A stretch of 64,000 nt of DNA from Leptolinea sp. (GCA_012798535.1 JAAZMZ010000009.1:62001-126000), one strand, 5' to 3'. Counted from the first letter of the stretch, positions 10,208 through 19,046 are shown. Notes: generated from the letters alone by a model not told the origin. Numbers and translations: made by a program.

Positions 10208-11215
10208 ATGCCCGGTTTTACCCGAGAATTAGGCATTGACCTGGGCACAATGAGCATTGTGGTTGCCGAAGGCAATCAAATTCTCCTGCAGGAACCCACG
10301 GTTGTCGCCATAATTCCCGATGAAAACAAGATGGTTGAATGGGGGCAAGCCGCCAGCGATATGATCGGCCGTGTTCCCGACTCCATTGAAGTGGTTCGAC
10401 CTCTGCAACACGGCGTGATCGCCGAATATGAGATCACCGAGAACCTGCTTGGTTTTCTGGTCAAGAAGCTGTGCGGTCCTATGCTACTTTTCCGCCCCAA
10501 AGTAATGGTCAGCGTGCCATACGGAGTGACCAGTGTGGAAAGCCGGGCAGTTCAGGAAGCCAGCCTGGGGGCCGGTGCGAAAGAAGTGGCTCTGATCCAG
10601 CAGCCTCTGGCTGCCGCCCTGGGCATAGATCTTCCCATCGGTACTCCGACCGGAAACATGGTCATCAGCATGGGCGGGGGAACCATGCAGGCGGGGGTAC
10701 TTTCCATGTATTCCATCGTCACCGCGGAAACATCCATGGCCGGCGGATTGCAATTTGATGAGGCAATCATCACTTATACCCGGCGGAAATACGGTGTGAT
10801 CATCGGACAGCCCACAGCCGAGCTTCTAAAAATTAAGATAGGCTCTGTAATTCCTCAAGAACAACAACAGGCCATGGAAGTGCAGGGGCAGGATCAGGTT
10901 TCAGGGCTGCCAAGACCGGTCAACCTGACCACCGACGACCTGATGGAAGCCCTTCAAGACCCTATGACCGAAGTGGTTAACACGGCGCGCAAAGTGTTGG
11001 AAAAAACGCCTCCCGAATTGCTCTCAGATATCATCGACCGAGGTGTAGCTTTGTGCGGCGGCGGCTCATTGCTGCGCGGGGTGGATAAATACCTGACCAA
11101 AGCGTTGGGTATTCCAGCCTACCTGGTGGATAATCCATTGACCTGTACAGCCGAAGGCGCTGCCAAAGCCATGGATATGCGGGATGTTTTGCGGCGCAGC
11201 CTTCCGCCTGTTTAA
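10208..11215 (+). CDS. mreB: MreB-like actin-family protein with altered catalytic residues
   Basis: Bacterial actin homologue of 335 residues, the normal MreB length. Phosphate-1 motif GIDLGT (residues 9-14), the VSVPYGVTSVESRAVQEA segment, the TSMAGGLQFDEAI motif and the adenosine motif ALCGGGSLLRGVDKYL identify the family. Two normally invariant positions differ: the LIEEPMAAAIG motif reads LIQQPLAAALG (Gln131-Gln132), removing the catalytic Glu, and the phosphate-2 DIGGGTT motif reads SMGGGTM (Ser154 in place of Asp). The protein may bind nucleotide but hydrolyse it poorly or not at all. It follows atpC by 25 nt and is not accompanied by mreC or mreD. Its role in cell shape is therefore uncertain. 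Confidence 0.88.
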   Translation: MPGFTRELGIDLGTMSIVVAEGNQILLQEPTVVAIIPDENKMVEWGQAASDMIGRVPDSIEVVRPLQHGVIAEYEITENLLGFLVKKLCGPMLLFRPKVMVSVPYGVTSVESRAVQEASLGAGAKEVALIQQPLAAALGIDLPIGTPTGNMVISMGGGTMQAGVLSMYSIVTAETSMAGGLQFDEAIITYTRRKYGVIIGQPTAELLKIKIGSVIPQEQQQAMEVQGQDQVSGLPRPVNLTTDDLMEALQDPMTEVVNTARKVLEKTPPELLSDIIDRGVALCGGGSLLRGVDKYLTKALGIPAYLVDNPLTCTAEGAAKAMDMRDVLRRSLPPV

Positions 11216-11233
11216 TAATGGCATGGATCGAGA

Positions 11234-11851
11234 TTATAGGTAATATGTCATGTGTTCTAATTGCAGAATCGGCCTGACAGTTTCCACACGGATTCCTTCC
11301 GGCACAATCAGGGGAACCGGTGCGTAATTTAAGATAGCTTTCACACCGGCCTGCACCAGTTGATCGGCTACTTCCTGAACGACCCTTGAAGGAACGGTGA
11401 GCATGGCGATTTTTATCCCGTCTTTTTTGATCAACTCGACCATTTTCTCTGAGGAAAGGATGATATGACCGCCTAATTCCTGACCGATTTTGGCGGGATT
11501 ATTATCAAACACATACTTGATCCGAAAACCATGTTCGACAAATCCGGGATAATGAGCGATGGCATGACCCAGATAGCCTGAACCGATCAGAGCAACATCC
11601 CAGACGTGGTCCACGTTCAATATCCGGCTGATCTCACTGTAGAGATAAGCAATATCATATCCGCTGCCCTGTTTGCCAAATTCACCAAAAAAGGACAGGT
11701 CCTTACGTACCTGGGCGGCACTTATATCTGAATGCGCACCCAGTTCTTTGGATGAAGTTATGGTTTTTCCGGATTTTTGCAGGTATTCCAACGCCTGAAG
11801 ATAGAGGGGCAGGCGTGAAACAACGATATCTGGAATGATCTTTTCAGCCAT
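11234..11851 (-). CDS. rex: Redox-sensing transcriptional repressor Rex
   Basis: Repressor that senses the NADH/NAD ratio and controls fermentative and respiratory genes. The 205-residue protein has an N-terminal winged helix (about 1-80, with the HSDISAAQVRKDLSFFGEFG recognition region) and a Rossmann domain with the GSGYLG dinucleotide motif (90-95) and the NYAPVPL segment. Length and motifs are typical. It converges on the mreB-like gene with only 18 nt between stops. No canonical Rex site (TTGTGAA/TTCACAA spaced by 4) was found in the window, including upstream of rex itself. Confidence 0.95.
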   Translation of the reverse strand: MAEKIIPDIVVSRLPLYLQALEYLQKSGKTITSSKELGAHSDISAAQVRKDLSFFGEFGKQGSGYDIAYLYSEISRILNVDHVWDVALIGSGYLGHAIAHYPGFVEHGFRIKYVFDNNPAKIGQELGGHIILSSEKMVELIKKDGIKIAMLTVPSRVVQEVADQLVQAGVKAILNYAPVPLIVPEGIRVETVRPILQLEHMTYYL

Positions 11852-11937
11852 ACAATTCCTGTCTGGAGTGATTTCGGGTAAAGAACTTGCAGGAAAATGA
11901 TGTTAACTTTATCATACTCATCTGGATAGAACCAAGT

Positions 11938-12669
11938 ATGATTGACAGGCCAAAACCAACCAAATCCATCTTACTGGGCAGCCAGTATGTTCCATACCAG
12001 GTGCGGTTTTCCACGCGGGCACGGCGCTGGCGTTTGTCTGTCACCGCCGACCAGGTGGAAATCGTCCTGCCGGAAGGTTCGCGTCTGCACCCTGAAAGGC
12101 TTCTTCAGGAGTATGCTGCCTGGATTCTGGACAGGCAGGTAAAACTTAAGAAACGCAAACTGCGCATAGAAAAGAAAGCCTTACCGGAAGATCAGATCCT
12201 TTTTCAGGGGAAACCATTGTTGCTTGAAATGAAACCGGCGGGTTTGATCGGGAAGCAGCAGGTTATTCACTATCCAGAACGGATATGTGTGACGGCCGGA
12301 AAACATCCGCCATCCAGACTGTTGCGGAACTGGTTGACCACTCAGGCGGAAGCGGCCATAGTCAAACAGGTGCAGATTCGCGCCGCGCAAATGGGCCTTC
12401 GTCCGGTCAGTATGTCCATTCGTAACCAGCGCACCCGCTGGGGTTCCTGTTCCACCCGCGGCACACTGAGTTTTAACTGGCGTTTGATTATGGCGCCTCC
12501 CGAAGTATTGGATTATGTTGTTGTGCATGAACTGGCGCATATGAAAGAGCGCAATCACTCTAAAGCATTCTGGGCCGTAGTTGCCCGTTATTGCCCGGAC
12601 TATAAAAAGCACCGCACCTGGTTAAAACAGAACCAGGCCGCCATGTGGCCCGGTCTGTTCGAGAACTGA
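11938..12669 (+). CDS. YgjP/DUF45-family zinc metallopeptidase
   Basis: Predicted cytoplasmic metallopeptidase of the M48-like YgjP/WLM group, 243 residues. The zinc motif HELAH is followed by the third ligand in a KERNHSKAFW segment, and the family signature RWGSCS...LSFNWRLIMAPPEVLDYVVVHELAH is complete. The ATG at 11938 is chosen over a TTG at 11887 because the protein's conserved part begins there; the ribosome site is weak. It is divergent from rex and converges on a second metallopeptidase gene with 9 nt between stops. The substrate is unknown. Confidence 0.9.
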   Translation: MIDRPKPTKSILLGSQYVPYQVRFSTRARRWRLSVTADQVEIVLPEGSRLHPERLLQEYAAWILDRQVKLKKRKLRIEKKALPEDQILFQGKPLLLEMKPAGLIGKQQVIHYPERICVTAGKHPPSRLLRNWLTTQAEAAIVKQVQIRAAQMGLRPVSMSIRNQRTRWGSCSTRGTLSFNWRLIMAPPEVLDYVVVHELAHMKERNHSKAFWAVVARYCPDYKKHRTWLKQNQAAMWPGLFEN

Positions 12670-12678
12670 AGTTACAGG

Positions 12679-13395
12679 TCAGCGGTCGTTGCGCCGCATT
12701 AAAAGAAAAACATAATACAAAACGGTGGAAACTGCCTGTGCCGCCGCCGCCACATAGGTCATCGCGGCCGCGTCCAGCACACTGTTGATGCCGGACATTT
12801 GATCCAGTCCGATGAAACCGCTGGATTCAAGCACCATTTTTGCACGCCGGGTGGCGTCAAATTCAACCGGCAGGGTGATGATAGAGAAGACGGCTGTCAG
12901 GGCAAACAGGATCAATCCAAATATGGCGATCTTCTCACCGAAAGTGGAGGACATAACCAGACCCACCATAAAGATGATCGGGCCAAGCCATGAACCGATT
13001 TGAACTGTAGGCACCAGCATGGAGCGGATTTGCAGCGGAAAATAACGCTCTGAATCCTGGATGGCATGCCCGGCTTCATGGGCGGCCACACCCGCTGCCG
13101 CTATGGAAGGTGTGCTGTATATCTCCTGACTCAAACGCAGAACCTTTTCGCGCGGATCATAATGATCGCTGAGCATTCCGCTGGTCTGTTCGATCTGCAC
13201 ATCCCGCAGGCCGCTTATATCCAGCACACGCCGGGCAACCTGTGCGCCGGTCAATCCAGTATAGTTACGGACACGTGAATATTTATTGAATGCACTTTGC
13301 ACCCTTGCCTGAGCGATCAAACCCAGGATCAACGCCGGAAGGGCGAACAGGAGATATGTGAAATAAGAGTTGTACCATTGAATAGCAGGTAACAT
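12679..13395 (-). CDS. YugP-family membrane zinc metallopeptidase
   Basis: Membrane-embedded neutral zinc protease of 238 residues. It has an N-terminal membrane helix (about 12-30), the conserved TGAQVARRVLDISGL segment, the zinc motif HEAGH (106-110), and two to three further hydrophobic segments (about 125-190 and 215-235). The start is set by GGAAG 5 nt before the ATG at 13395; an upstream ATG at 13434 would add 13 charged residues before the membrane helix. The family is widespread and its substrate unknown. Confidence 0.9.
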   Translation of the reverse strand: MLPAIQWYNSYFTYLLFALPALILGLIAQARVQSAFNKYSRVRNYTGLTGAQVARRVLDISGLRDVQIEQTSGMLSDHYDPREKVLRLSQEIYSTPSIAAAGVAAHEAGHAIQDSERYFPLQIRSMLVPTVQIGSWLGPIIFMVGLVMSSTFGEKIAIFGLILFALTAVFSIITLPVEFDATRRAKMVLESSGFIGLDQMSGINSVLDAAAMTYVAAAAQAVSTVLYYVFLLMRRNDR

Positions 13396-13538
13396 TCGAG
13401 CTTCCTTTCTTTCCTTATTCGTATTGTACATCATAGAATTTCTCGAAATATATGAATAAAATAAGAAAATGTGAGCAGAAGTGTAACTATCTGTATAAAA
13501 TCGTAGAATAGATTTATTTCAAGTGGGTTGATGGAATA

Positions 13539-14237
13539 ATGCCCGGGAAAATCTTGTTGATCGATGATGACAAATTAATGCGGCGCAGCCTGGCGTTCAA
13601 TCTGGAACAGGCTGGATTTTCCACCTTTACTGCCCAGGATGCCGAAACGGGGATCAATTTGGTGGAACAGCACCAGCCTGACCTTATTATTCTGGATATC
13701 GGTTTGCCTGGTATGGACGGTTTGGATGCGCTAAAAATATTCCGCGACCAGATGGGCCTTCCGGTCATTCTGCTCACCGCCCGCCGGAGAGGGATGGATG
13801 AAATTCTGGGTCTTGAACTCGGAGCAGATGATTACATCACCAAACCCTTTGAATTCGATATTCTTCTGGCACATGTCAAGGCGGTTCTCCGCAGGACCAT
13901 AGGATCAAGGTCAGCCCCTCCTGGGTCAGGGAGCATCACCTGCGGGGACCTCACCATCGATCCTGCCGCTCATCAGGCTCTCCTGCAGGAGCAGCCGCTC
14001 AATCTGTCTCCCAAAGAATTCGACCTGTTGTATCTGCTGGCGACTAATGCCGGGAAAGTGCTGTCGGCTGATGATATTCTGGCACGTGTCTGGGGAGCTG
14101 AATTTGAAGGGCAGCCTCAGGTCGTCTATGTGCATATTCGCTGGCTGCGCGAGAAACTGGGTGAATCTCCGCAGGGCATTCCTCGCATCCAGACGATCCG
14201 CGGTGTGGGATACAAGTACAATCCGCAGGAGATTTGA
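13539..14237 (+). CDS. OmpR-family response regulator
   Basis: Receiver domain with acidic pocket LLIDDD (7-11), phospho-acceptor Asp53 in DLIILD and Lys in the ITKPF motif; C-terminal OmpR/PhoB winged helix with VWGAEF and RGVGYKY. The downstream sensor kinase starts 3 nt after the stop, so the pair is translated together. The next gene is an HtrA protease, and four hexamers repeated every 11 bp precede that gene, which fits tandem binding by a PhoB-type regulator. The inferred role is control of envelope-stress proteolysis, like CssRS or CpxRA; this is inference. Confidence 0.93.
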   Translation: MPGKILLIDDDKLMRRSLAFNLEQAGFSTFTAQDAETGINLVEQHQPDLIILDIGLPGMDGLDALKIFRDQMGLPVILLTARRRGMDEILGLELGADDYITKPFEFDILLAHVKAVLRRTIGSRSAPPGSGSITCGDLTIDPAAHQALLQEQPLNLSPKEFDLLYLLATNAGKVLSADDILARVWGAEFEGQPQVVYVHIRWLREKLGESPQGIPRIQTIRGVGYKYNPQEI

Positions 14238-14239
14238 TC

Positions 14240-15643
14240 ATGCGTTCCTTGCGATTCCGCCTGATCTTCAATAATCTCCTCCCCGTTTTGATCATTCTTC
14301 CGCTTGTAGGGATATTGATCATCTATCTCCTGGAAACCCAGGGAGTGGTGGCCAGTGTCTCCCGCGACCTCAATCAACAGGCGATCCTGGTGGCGGATAC
14401 TGCCGGTTTACAGGATGACATCTGGGTGGACCGAAAGTCAGCGCAGACGTTTCTCTCTCGCATCAGTCCACGGTTAAGTGCCAGAGTCATGCTACTGGAT
14501 ACCGGTGGACGTATGCTGGTCTCCAGTGATCCGGCGGATGAAGGTCTCATCGGAAAAATCCTGTTCAGAGGCCAGTACCAATCCGCAGAAGAACTCGAAA
14601 GAAAAGCGGCCAAGACACCGCCTGAGACGGATGAAGTCGTTGTACCGGTGGTTCGTCCGGACGGGCTACTGCTCGGATTTGTGCGAATGGATAATCCGTT
14701 ATCCACGATCTATCAGCAATCATTGCAATTGCGTCAGGTTACCATCTGGGTTGTGGTTGTGGGCGTTTTCCTGGGAATCCTCCTGGGCTGGCTGCTCTCG
14801 CGCGATCTCAGCACACAACTTCAAACCGCCACTCAGGCAGTGACCAGACTGGCAACCGGTCAATCACTGGATCTTCTGGATGACGCGAAAAAGCCGCAGG
14901 AAATCGCCCGATTGTATCAGGCATTCAATACACTGACAACCCGCCTTAAAAATCTGGAAGAGAATCGTAAGCGCCTGCTGGCCAATCTGGTGCATGAGAT
15001 TGGCCGTCCGCTGGGATCTTTACAATCTGCCGTACAGGCCTTATCCGGTGGAGCGGTAAAGGATCGCGAGTTGCGTACCGATCTTCTGGAAGGTATGTCC
15101 GGCGAGTTACACCGCCTGGATCATCTGGTGGGTGAATTGGCCAATCTTCATAATGAGCTGGCCGGTACATTGACCCTGAACCGAGAACCGGTTGCCGTCG
15201 GGGAATGGCTGCAGAAGATCACCGAAATCTACGGGCAAGAGGCAAAAAATAAAGGTTTGCAATGGGAGTGTTTGATCCCATCGGATCTGCCGGTTGTCAA
15301 TCTGGATGCCGACCAGTTGACTCTGGCCGTGCAAAACCTGATCAGCAATGCCATTCGGTACACACCGGCCGGTGAGAAGGTCAGCGTGCTGTGCGGGATA
15401 TCGGAAGATGAGCTCATCATTTCTGTCATGGATACCGGTCCGGGAATTGCCGTCGAAGAACAGCAAAGGATTTTTGAACCCTTTACCCGCGGCAGTTCGG
15501 CCCGGCGATTTTCGCAGGGTATGGGTTTAGGTTTGACCATCGCGCGGGAAATGATCGAAGCCCATGGGGGAAGAATTGAATTGATTAGCGACATCGGCAA
15601 AGGCAGCGAATTCCGTCTCATTCTGCCGGTAAAGAAGACTTAA
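14240..15643 (+). CDS. Membrane sensor histidine kinase
   Basis: Partner of the preceding response regulator. The start ATG at 14240 has AGGAG upstream; a TTG at 14234 is less likely. Order: membrane helix (about 9-30), extracytoplasmic sensor of about 130 residues, second membrane helix (about 168-187), HAMP linker, HisKA with the phospho-His in LVHEIGRP (residue 252; usual HELRTP is altered), and HATPase with N-box LISNAIRYTP, G1 DTGPGI and G2 GMGLGL. The sensed signal is unknown; the neighbourhood suggests misfolded envelope proteins. The stop codon overlaps the first hexamer of the putative operator for htrA. Confidence 0.93.
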   Translation: MRSLRFRLIFNNLLPVLIILPLVGILIIYLLETQGVVASVSRDLNQQAILVADTAGLQDDIWVDRKSAQTFLSRISPRLSARVMLLDTGGRMLVSSDPADEGLIGKILFRGQYQSAEELERKAAKTPPETDEVVVPVVRPDGLLLGFVRMDNPLSTIYQQSLQLRQVTIWVVVVGVFLGILLGWLLSRDLSTQLQTATQAVTRLATGQSLDLLDDAKKPQEIARLYQAFNTLTTRLKNLEENRKRLLANLVHEIGRPLGSLQSAVQALSGGAVKDRELRTDLLEGMSGELHRLDHLVGELANLHNELAGTLTLNREPVAVGEWLQKITEIYGQEAKNKGLQWECLIPSDLPVVNLDADQLTLAVQNLISNAIRYTPAGEKVSVLCGISEDELIISVMDTGPGIAVEEQQRIFEPFTRGSSARRFSQGMGLGLTIAREMIEAHGGRIELISDIGKGSEFRLILPVKKT

Positions 15644-15679
15644 GGTCACCATAAGGTTGTTTTCAGGTTCTCATAAAGT
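15641..15679 (+). promoter_or_regulatory. Four direct hexamer repeats at exact 11-bp spacing before htrA
   Basis: TAAGGT (15641), TAAGGT (15652), TCAGGT (15663) and TAAAGT (15674) start exactly 11 bp apart, one helical turn. This is the geometry of PhoB/OmpR-type tandem sites. The array begins at the stop codon of the kinase gene and ends 63 nt before the htrA start. The adjacent response regulator is the obvious candidate to bind it. No -10 box can be assigned with confidence. Confidence 0.6.
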
Positions 15680-15742
15680 CCCGGAAATGAAAACCGGGTA
15701 TGTTATTCATTGTAAAACTTATGGAATGAAGGAGAGAATTGA

Positions 15743-17416
15743 ATGAAACGATTATCTGTAGCTTTAAGTATATTGATGATCCTGTCCATCCTGGTGTCGG
15801 CATGCAGTTTCACCATGCCGACTATCACGAAAACAAAACCGGCACCTGCCGGCACTCCGGCTGCCAGCCAGGATGGGAAATCAGTAGCGGCGACTGCCAC
15901 GCTGGTTCCCGAAAATGAGACAGCTTCTACGGGTGTCAACGGAGATGGATTGGAAGCCTATCAGACGGCGTTGACCGGTGTGTATGAAAGAGTCAATCCA
16001 TCAGTAGTCAGCATCGAAGTTACATCCAAGGTGGCTCGACAGTTGCCGCAAATGGATCTACCTTTTTATTTCCCTGATCTGCCGCAATTCTCCGTACCGG
16101 GAGAAGGCAGCGCTCAGGAAGAACTGCAGCAGGGTGTGGGATCGGGTTTCATCTGGGATAAAGAAGGTCACATTGTCACCAACAATCATGTGGTGGATGG
16201 CGCCCAAACTATCACCGTGACTTTTGAAGATGGCACCAGTCTGCAGGGCAAAGTGCTGGGCACCGATAAGAACAGCGACCTGGCGGTTGTTCAGGTGGAT
16301 AAAGATGTCCTGGAACTGAAACCGGTTGAACTGGCGGATTCCAACAAACTCAAGGTGGGTAACGTGGTGATGGCCATCGGTAATCCATTTGGATTGGAAG
16401 GCAGCTTCAGCGTCGGTGTCGTTTCGGCTCTCGGGCGCTCACTCTCAGTGGATGGAAGTTCTTCCTCCGGCAGCTATTCCATTCCGGATGTCATCCAGAC
16501 CGATGCACCCATCAATCCCGGCAATTCGGGGGGCGTGCTGGTTAATTCGAAGGGACAGGTTATCGGTGTGACCACAGCCATTGAATCACCGGTGCGCGCC
16601 AATGCCGGCGTCGGGTTCGCCGTGCCTTCCGCCATCATTCAGAAGGTGGTCCCGGCACTGATCCAGAATGGCAAGTATTCGTACACATATCTGGGCATCA
16701 GCGGTGGTACGCTGACCTCTGATATGGCCAAAGCTATGGGGCTGAAAGAAACCCAACGTGGTATTCTGGTCAACACCATCAATCCCAATACTCCGGCGGA
16801 TAAAGCCGGGCTGCGTGGCAGCGACAAAGAGACTGAAATCCAGGGTGTCAAAGTCAAGGTCGGCGGGGATGTCATCATCCGGATCGACGGACAGGACCTG
16901 CGCAGGTTCGAAGACCTGGTGAGCTACCTGGCGCGATCCACCGTGGTTGGACAGGAAGTCAAGCTGGATATTATCCGTGACGGCAAGGAACAGACGGTGC
17001 CGGTCAAACTGGAAGCCCGCCCGGAAGTGGAAAAGACGGCCGCTCCGGAAGAATCTTCCATTAAAGGTAATGCCTGGCTCGGTGTCTCTCTATCCGATAT
17101 CAACGCCGATATCATCAAAAGAATGAATCTGAAAGATGGACAGACCGGCGCGTTGATCCAGTCTGTCGAAAAAGACAGCCCGGCAGATAAGGCCGGATTG
17201 CGGGGTGGCGACAAACCGCTCGAGACAAATGGAACCCAGATCGTAACCGGCGGCGATATCGTGACGGCTATGAACGGCAAGACGGTGGAGACTGTCAAAG
17301 ATCTGCGCAACATGATCCTGCGGGCCAATCCCGGCGACGAGATCAAACTTACCATCATCCGCGACGGTTCTGAGCAAGAAATTACCGTTAAACTCGCGGA
17401 ACGACCGGCCCAGTAA
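15743..17416 (+). CDS. htrA: HtrA/DegP-type serine protease, lipoprotein with two PDZ domains
   Basis: Envelope quality-control protease. The signal peptide ends in a lipobox, LVSAC with Cys21, so the protein is probably lipid-anchored on the outer face of the membrane. A Thr/Ala/Pro linker precedes the trypsin domain with His149 (TNNHVV), Asp179 (NSDLAVV) and Ser262 (GNSGG). Two PDZ domains follow (about 330-435 and 450-555), each with a PADKAGLRG motif. GGAGAG lies before the ATG. It follows a two-component pair and an 11-bp-periodic repeat array, suggesting direct regulation, and ends at a strong terminator. Confidence 0.95.
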   Translation: MKRLSVALSILMILSILVSACSFTMPTITKTKPAPAGTPAASQDGKSVAATATLVPENETASTGVNGDGLEAYQTALTGVYERVNPSVVSIEVTSKVARQLPQMDLPFYFPDLPQFSVPGEGSAQEELQQGVGSGFIWDKEGHIVTNNHVVDGAQTITVTFEDGTSLQGKVLGTDKNSDLAVVQVDKDVLELKPVELADSNKLKVGNVVMAIGNPFGLEGSFSVGVVSALGRSLSVDGSSSSGSYSIPDVIQTDAPINPGNSGGVLVNSKGQVIGVTTAIESPVRANAGVGFAVPSAIIQKVVPALIQNGKYSYTYLGISGGTLTSDMAKAMGLKETQRGILVNTINPNTPADKAGLRGSDKETEIQGVKVKVGGDVIIRIDGQDLRRFEDLVSYLARSTVVGQEVKLDIIRDGKEQTVPVKLEARPEVEKTAAPEESSIKGNAWLGVSLSDINADIIKRMNLKDGQTGALIQSVEKDSPADKAGLRGGDKPLETNGTQIVTGGDIVTAMNGKTVETVKDLRNMILRANPGDEIKLTIIRDGSEQEITVKLAERPAQ

Positions 17417-17432
17417 GTCCCGGCCGTTTAAG

Positions 17433-17468
17433 AAAAGACATCCCGGATTCTCCCCCGGGATGTCTTTT
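17433..17468. terminator. Intrinsic terminator after htrA
   Basis: A 14-bp perfect stem AAAAGACATCCCGG/CCGGGATGTCTTTT with an 8-nt loop, 16 nt after the htrA stop. The A- and T-tracts allow use on either strand. Confidence 0.9.
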
Positions 17469-17553
17469 ATTAAATCAATTTTGCACAATACCCGCCGGAA
17501 GTAATATATACTTCTTCAATAAACACATCACGGTTCTATAACGATCAAAAGAA

Positions 17554-18687
17554 ATGCAATCCTCATTATTGGAACAACACAACCCAACCAACATGCTGAG
17601 ACTCATCCGACCCTGGATGGTAGTTCTGTTGCTGGCTGTGTTGTATTGTCTGGCCACTCTGACCGCGAAGAACTGGGACCCAATGTCTTTCGTGTTGATC
17701 GGCAGACAGTACGACCCGGTCAAGGGCACCGAAAGGCTGGGATACGACGGCCAATTTGCCTACCAGATCGCTGTGGATCCATCCGGCGCGTCGGATAAAC
17801 TGGATATTTCCGCCTACCGCTATCAGCGTATCCTTTATCCCCTGACAGCCCGCCTGCTGGGGTTGGGAAATCCTTCACTTATCCCGTGGATGATGATCCT
17901 GATCAATATCATCAGCGTCACGCTGGGCACCCTGGCCACCGAGATGATCCTGAAGGCGCACGACAAAAACCGTTGGTTTGCCCTGGTCTATGGCCTGTTC
18001 GCCGGGCAGATGCTTTCACTTCGGCTTGACCTGACCGAACCGCTGGCTTTTATGCTGGCGCAGTGGGGCGTGCTGTTTTTCGACCGCCAACATTTCGGCT
18101 GGAGCGGCGTATTGTTTGCCCTGGCAGGTTTGACCCGCGAGCTGACTTTACTCTTCCCGGCGGCCTGCGCGCTGTCCCTGCTGGTGCAGGATCGCAACTG
18201 GCGGGGCGCTGTCTGGGGGTTGCTTACAGCCCTGCCCTTTGCCCTGTGGCAGGTTTTTCTGCGTATATGGCTGGGAAGCTGGGGCGTGAGTTCCGGTGGA
18301 GCGTTCGCCAGCTCATTCGAGATTGTCCCGTATCGCGGCTGGTGGGGGTATCACACTCCGGAAACACACATCTTCATTCTGTTCTCCATTTTTGTGCTGC
18401 TGGTGGCGTTAATCCCGGCGACGGCCGGTATTGTTACCGGTATCAAGAGGATGTGGCAGGGCAGGCGGAGTGCCGGGGTGTTCATCCTCTTATTGAATAG
18501 TCTGATCTTCCCCTTCCTGCCGACCTCGAATGTCCTCAACCCGCCGGGATTGATCCGTGTGGTCATCGGCCTGACAGCGGCCGTGCTGGATTACGGAGCG
18601 CTGGAAGGTTCGGGGAAAGCCCTGCGGTTCAGCCTGTTGTGGTTATTCCTGCTGGTTTTTGGCGAAGGGCTGCTGGCTGTGTATTAA
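17554..18687 (+). CDS. Multi-pass membrane protein, GT-C glycosyltransferase-like
   Basis: A 377-residue protein with about nine hydrophobic helices. The first extracytoplasmic loop contains GRQYDPVKGTERLGYDGQFAYQIA; the GYDGQFxYQIA signature and the following AYRYQRILYPL segment resemble membrane proteins proposed to make surface glycopolymers with GT-C-like folds. RELTLL and DLTEP motifs are also visible. No cytoplasmic catalytic domain is present. The gene stands alone after the htrA terminator. There is no clear ribosome site before the ATG at 17554; ATG at 17593 is an alternative. Function is inferred from motif resemblance only. Confidence 0.72.
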   Translation: MQSSLLEQHNPTNMLRLIRPWMVVLLLAVLYCLATLTAKNWDPMSFVLIGRQYDPVKGTERLGYDGQFAYQIAVDPSGASDKLDISAYRYQRILYPLTARLLGLGNPSLIPWMMILINIISVTLGTLATEMILKAHDKNRWFALVYGLFAGQMLSLRLDLTEPLAFMLAQWGVLFFDRQHFGWSGVLFALAGLTRELTLLFPAACALSLLVQDRNWRGAVWGLLTALPFALWQVFLRIWLGSWGVSSGGAFASSFEIVPYRGWWGYHTPETHIFILFSIFVLLVALIPATAGIVTGIKRMWQGRRSAGVFILLLNSLIFPFLPTSNVLNPPGLIRVVIGLTAAVLDYGALEGSGKALRFSLLWLFLLVFGEGLLAVY

Positions 18688-18797
18688 GATTAACATCATG
18701 TTTATTCCGGGATATTCTTTACTGTTTCCCCGTTTTATAATGTTATTAGGACAGCAAGCAGGAAAGATGTAAGGGAGGTAATTCTTCGAGGATTGCA

Positions 18798-18878
18798 ATG
18801 AACACGGATGAAAAAATCAACAGTGACTGTTTGATCGATAGATTGTTCTATCCGATTCATGTATTCGAATCAGATTGA
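18798..18878 (+). CDS. Possible 26-residue peptide
   Basis: ATG preceded by GAGG about 6 nt upstream; the frame encodes a Asp/Ile-rich 26-residue peptide ending HVFESD. There is no hydrophobic segment or known motif. It may be a leader peptide, a remnant or chance. Recorded because a ribosome site is present and the region is otherwise empty. Confidence 0.2.
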   Translation: MNTDEKINSDCLIDRLFYPIHVFESD

Positions 18879-18949
18879 ATAAGGGGAATCGATCGGATTT
18901 GATCCAGCGGACAGGCTATTTCTATTCATAAACCTCGCAGAATATTAAA

Positions 18950-18966
18950 GTGAACAATTTGTTCAC
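18950..18966. promoter_or_regulatory. Perfect palindrome, operator-like
   Basis: GTGAACAA-T-TTGTTCAC has 8-bp perfect arms around one base, 80 nt before the next gene. The GAAC/GTTC half-sites recall LexA boxes, but the spacing is 5 instead of 4; GTGAA/TTCAC recall Rex sites, but the spacing is 7 instead of 4. The factor is unknown. Confidence 0.4.
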
Positions 18967-19046
18967 AATCCCCTCTTCCATTGAAGAAAGAACTCTAAGT
19001 ATGATCAAAAAATGAAGAGTGTTTATTGGAAGCAAGGGGATGATTT

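Larger units (their letters stand above)
18688..19046. other. 359-nt intergenic region at the start of an AT-richer accessory stretch
   Basis: It holds a possible 26-codon reading frame (18798-18878), a perfect 8-bp inverted repeat (18950-18966) and otherwise AT-rich sequence without a recognisable RNA, terminator or repeat. Base composition shifts here compared with the denser flanking genes. Confidence 0.5.

Noticed and set aside
18950-18966. Canonical Rex or LexA operator
   Set aside because: Half-site spacing (7 for Rex-like, 5 for LexA-like) differs from the established 4.
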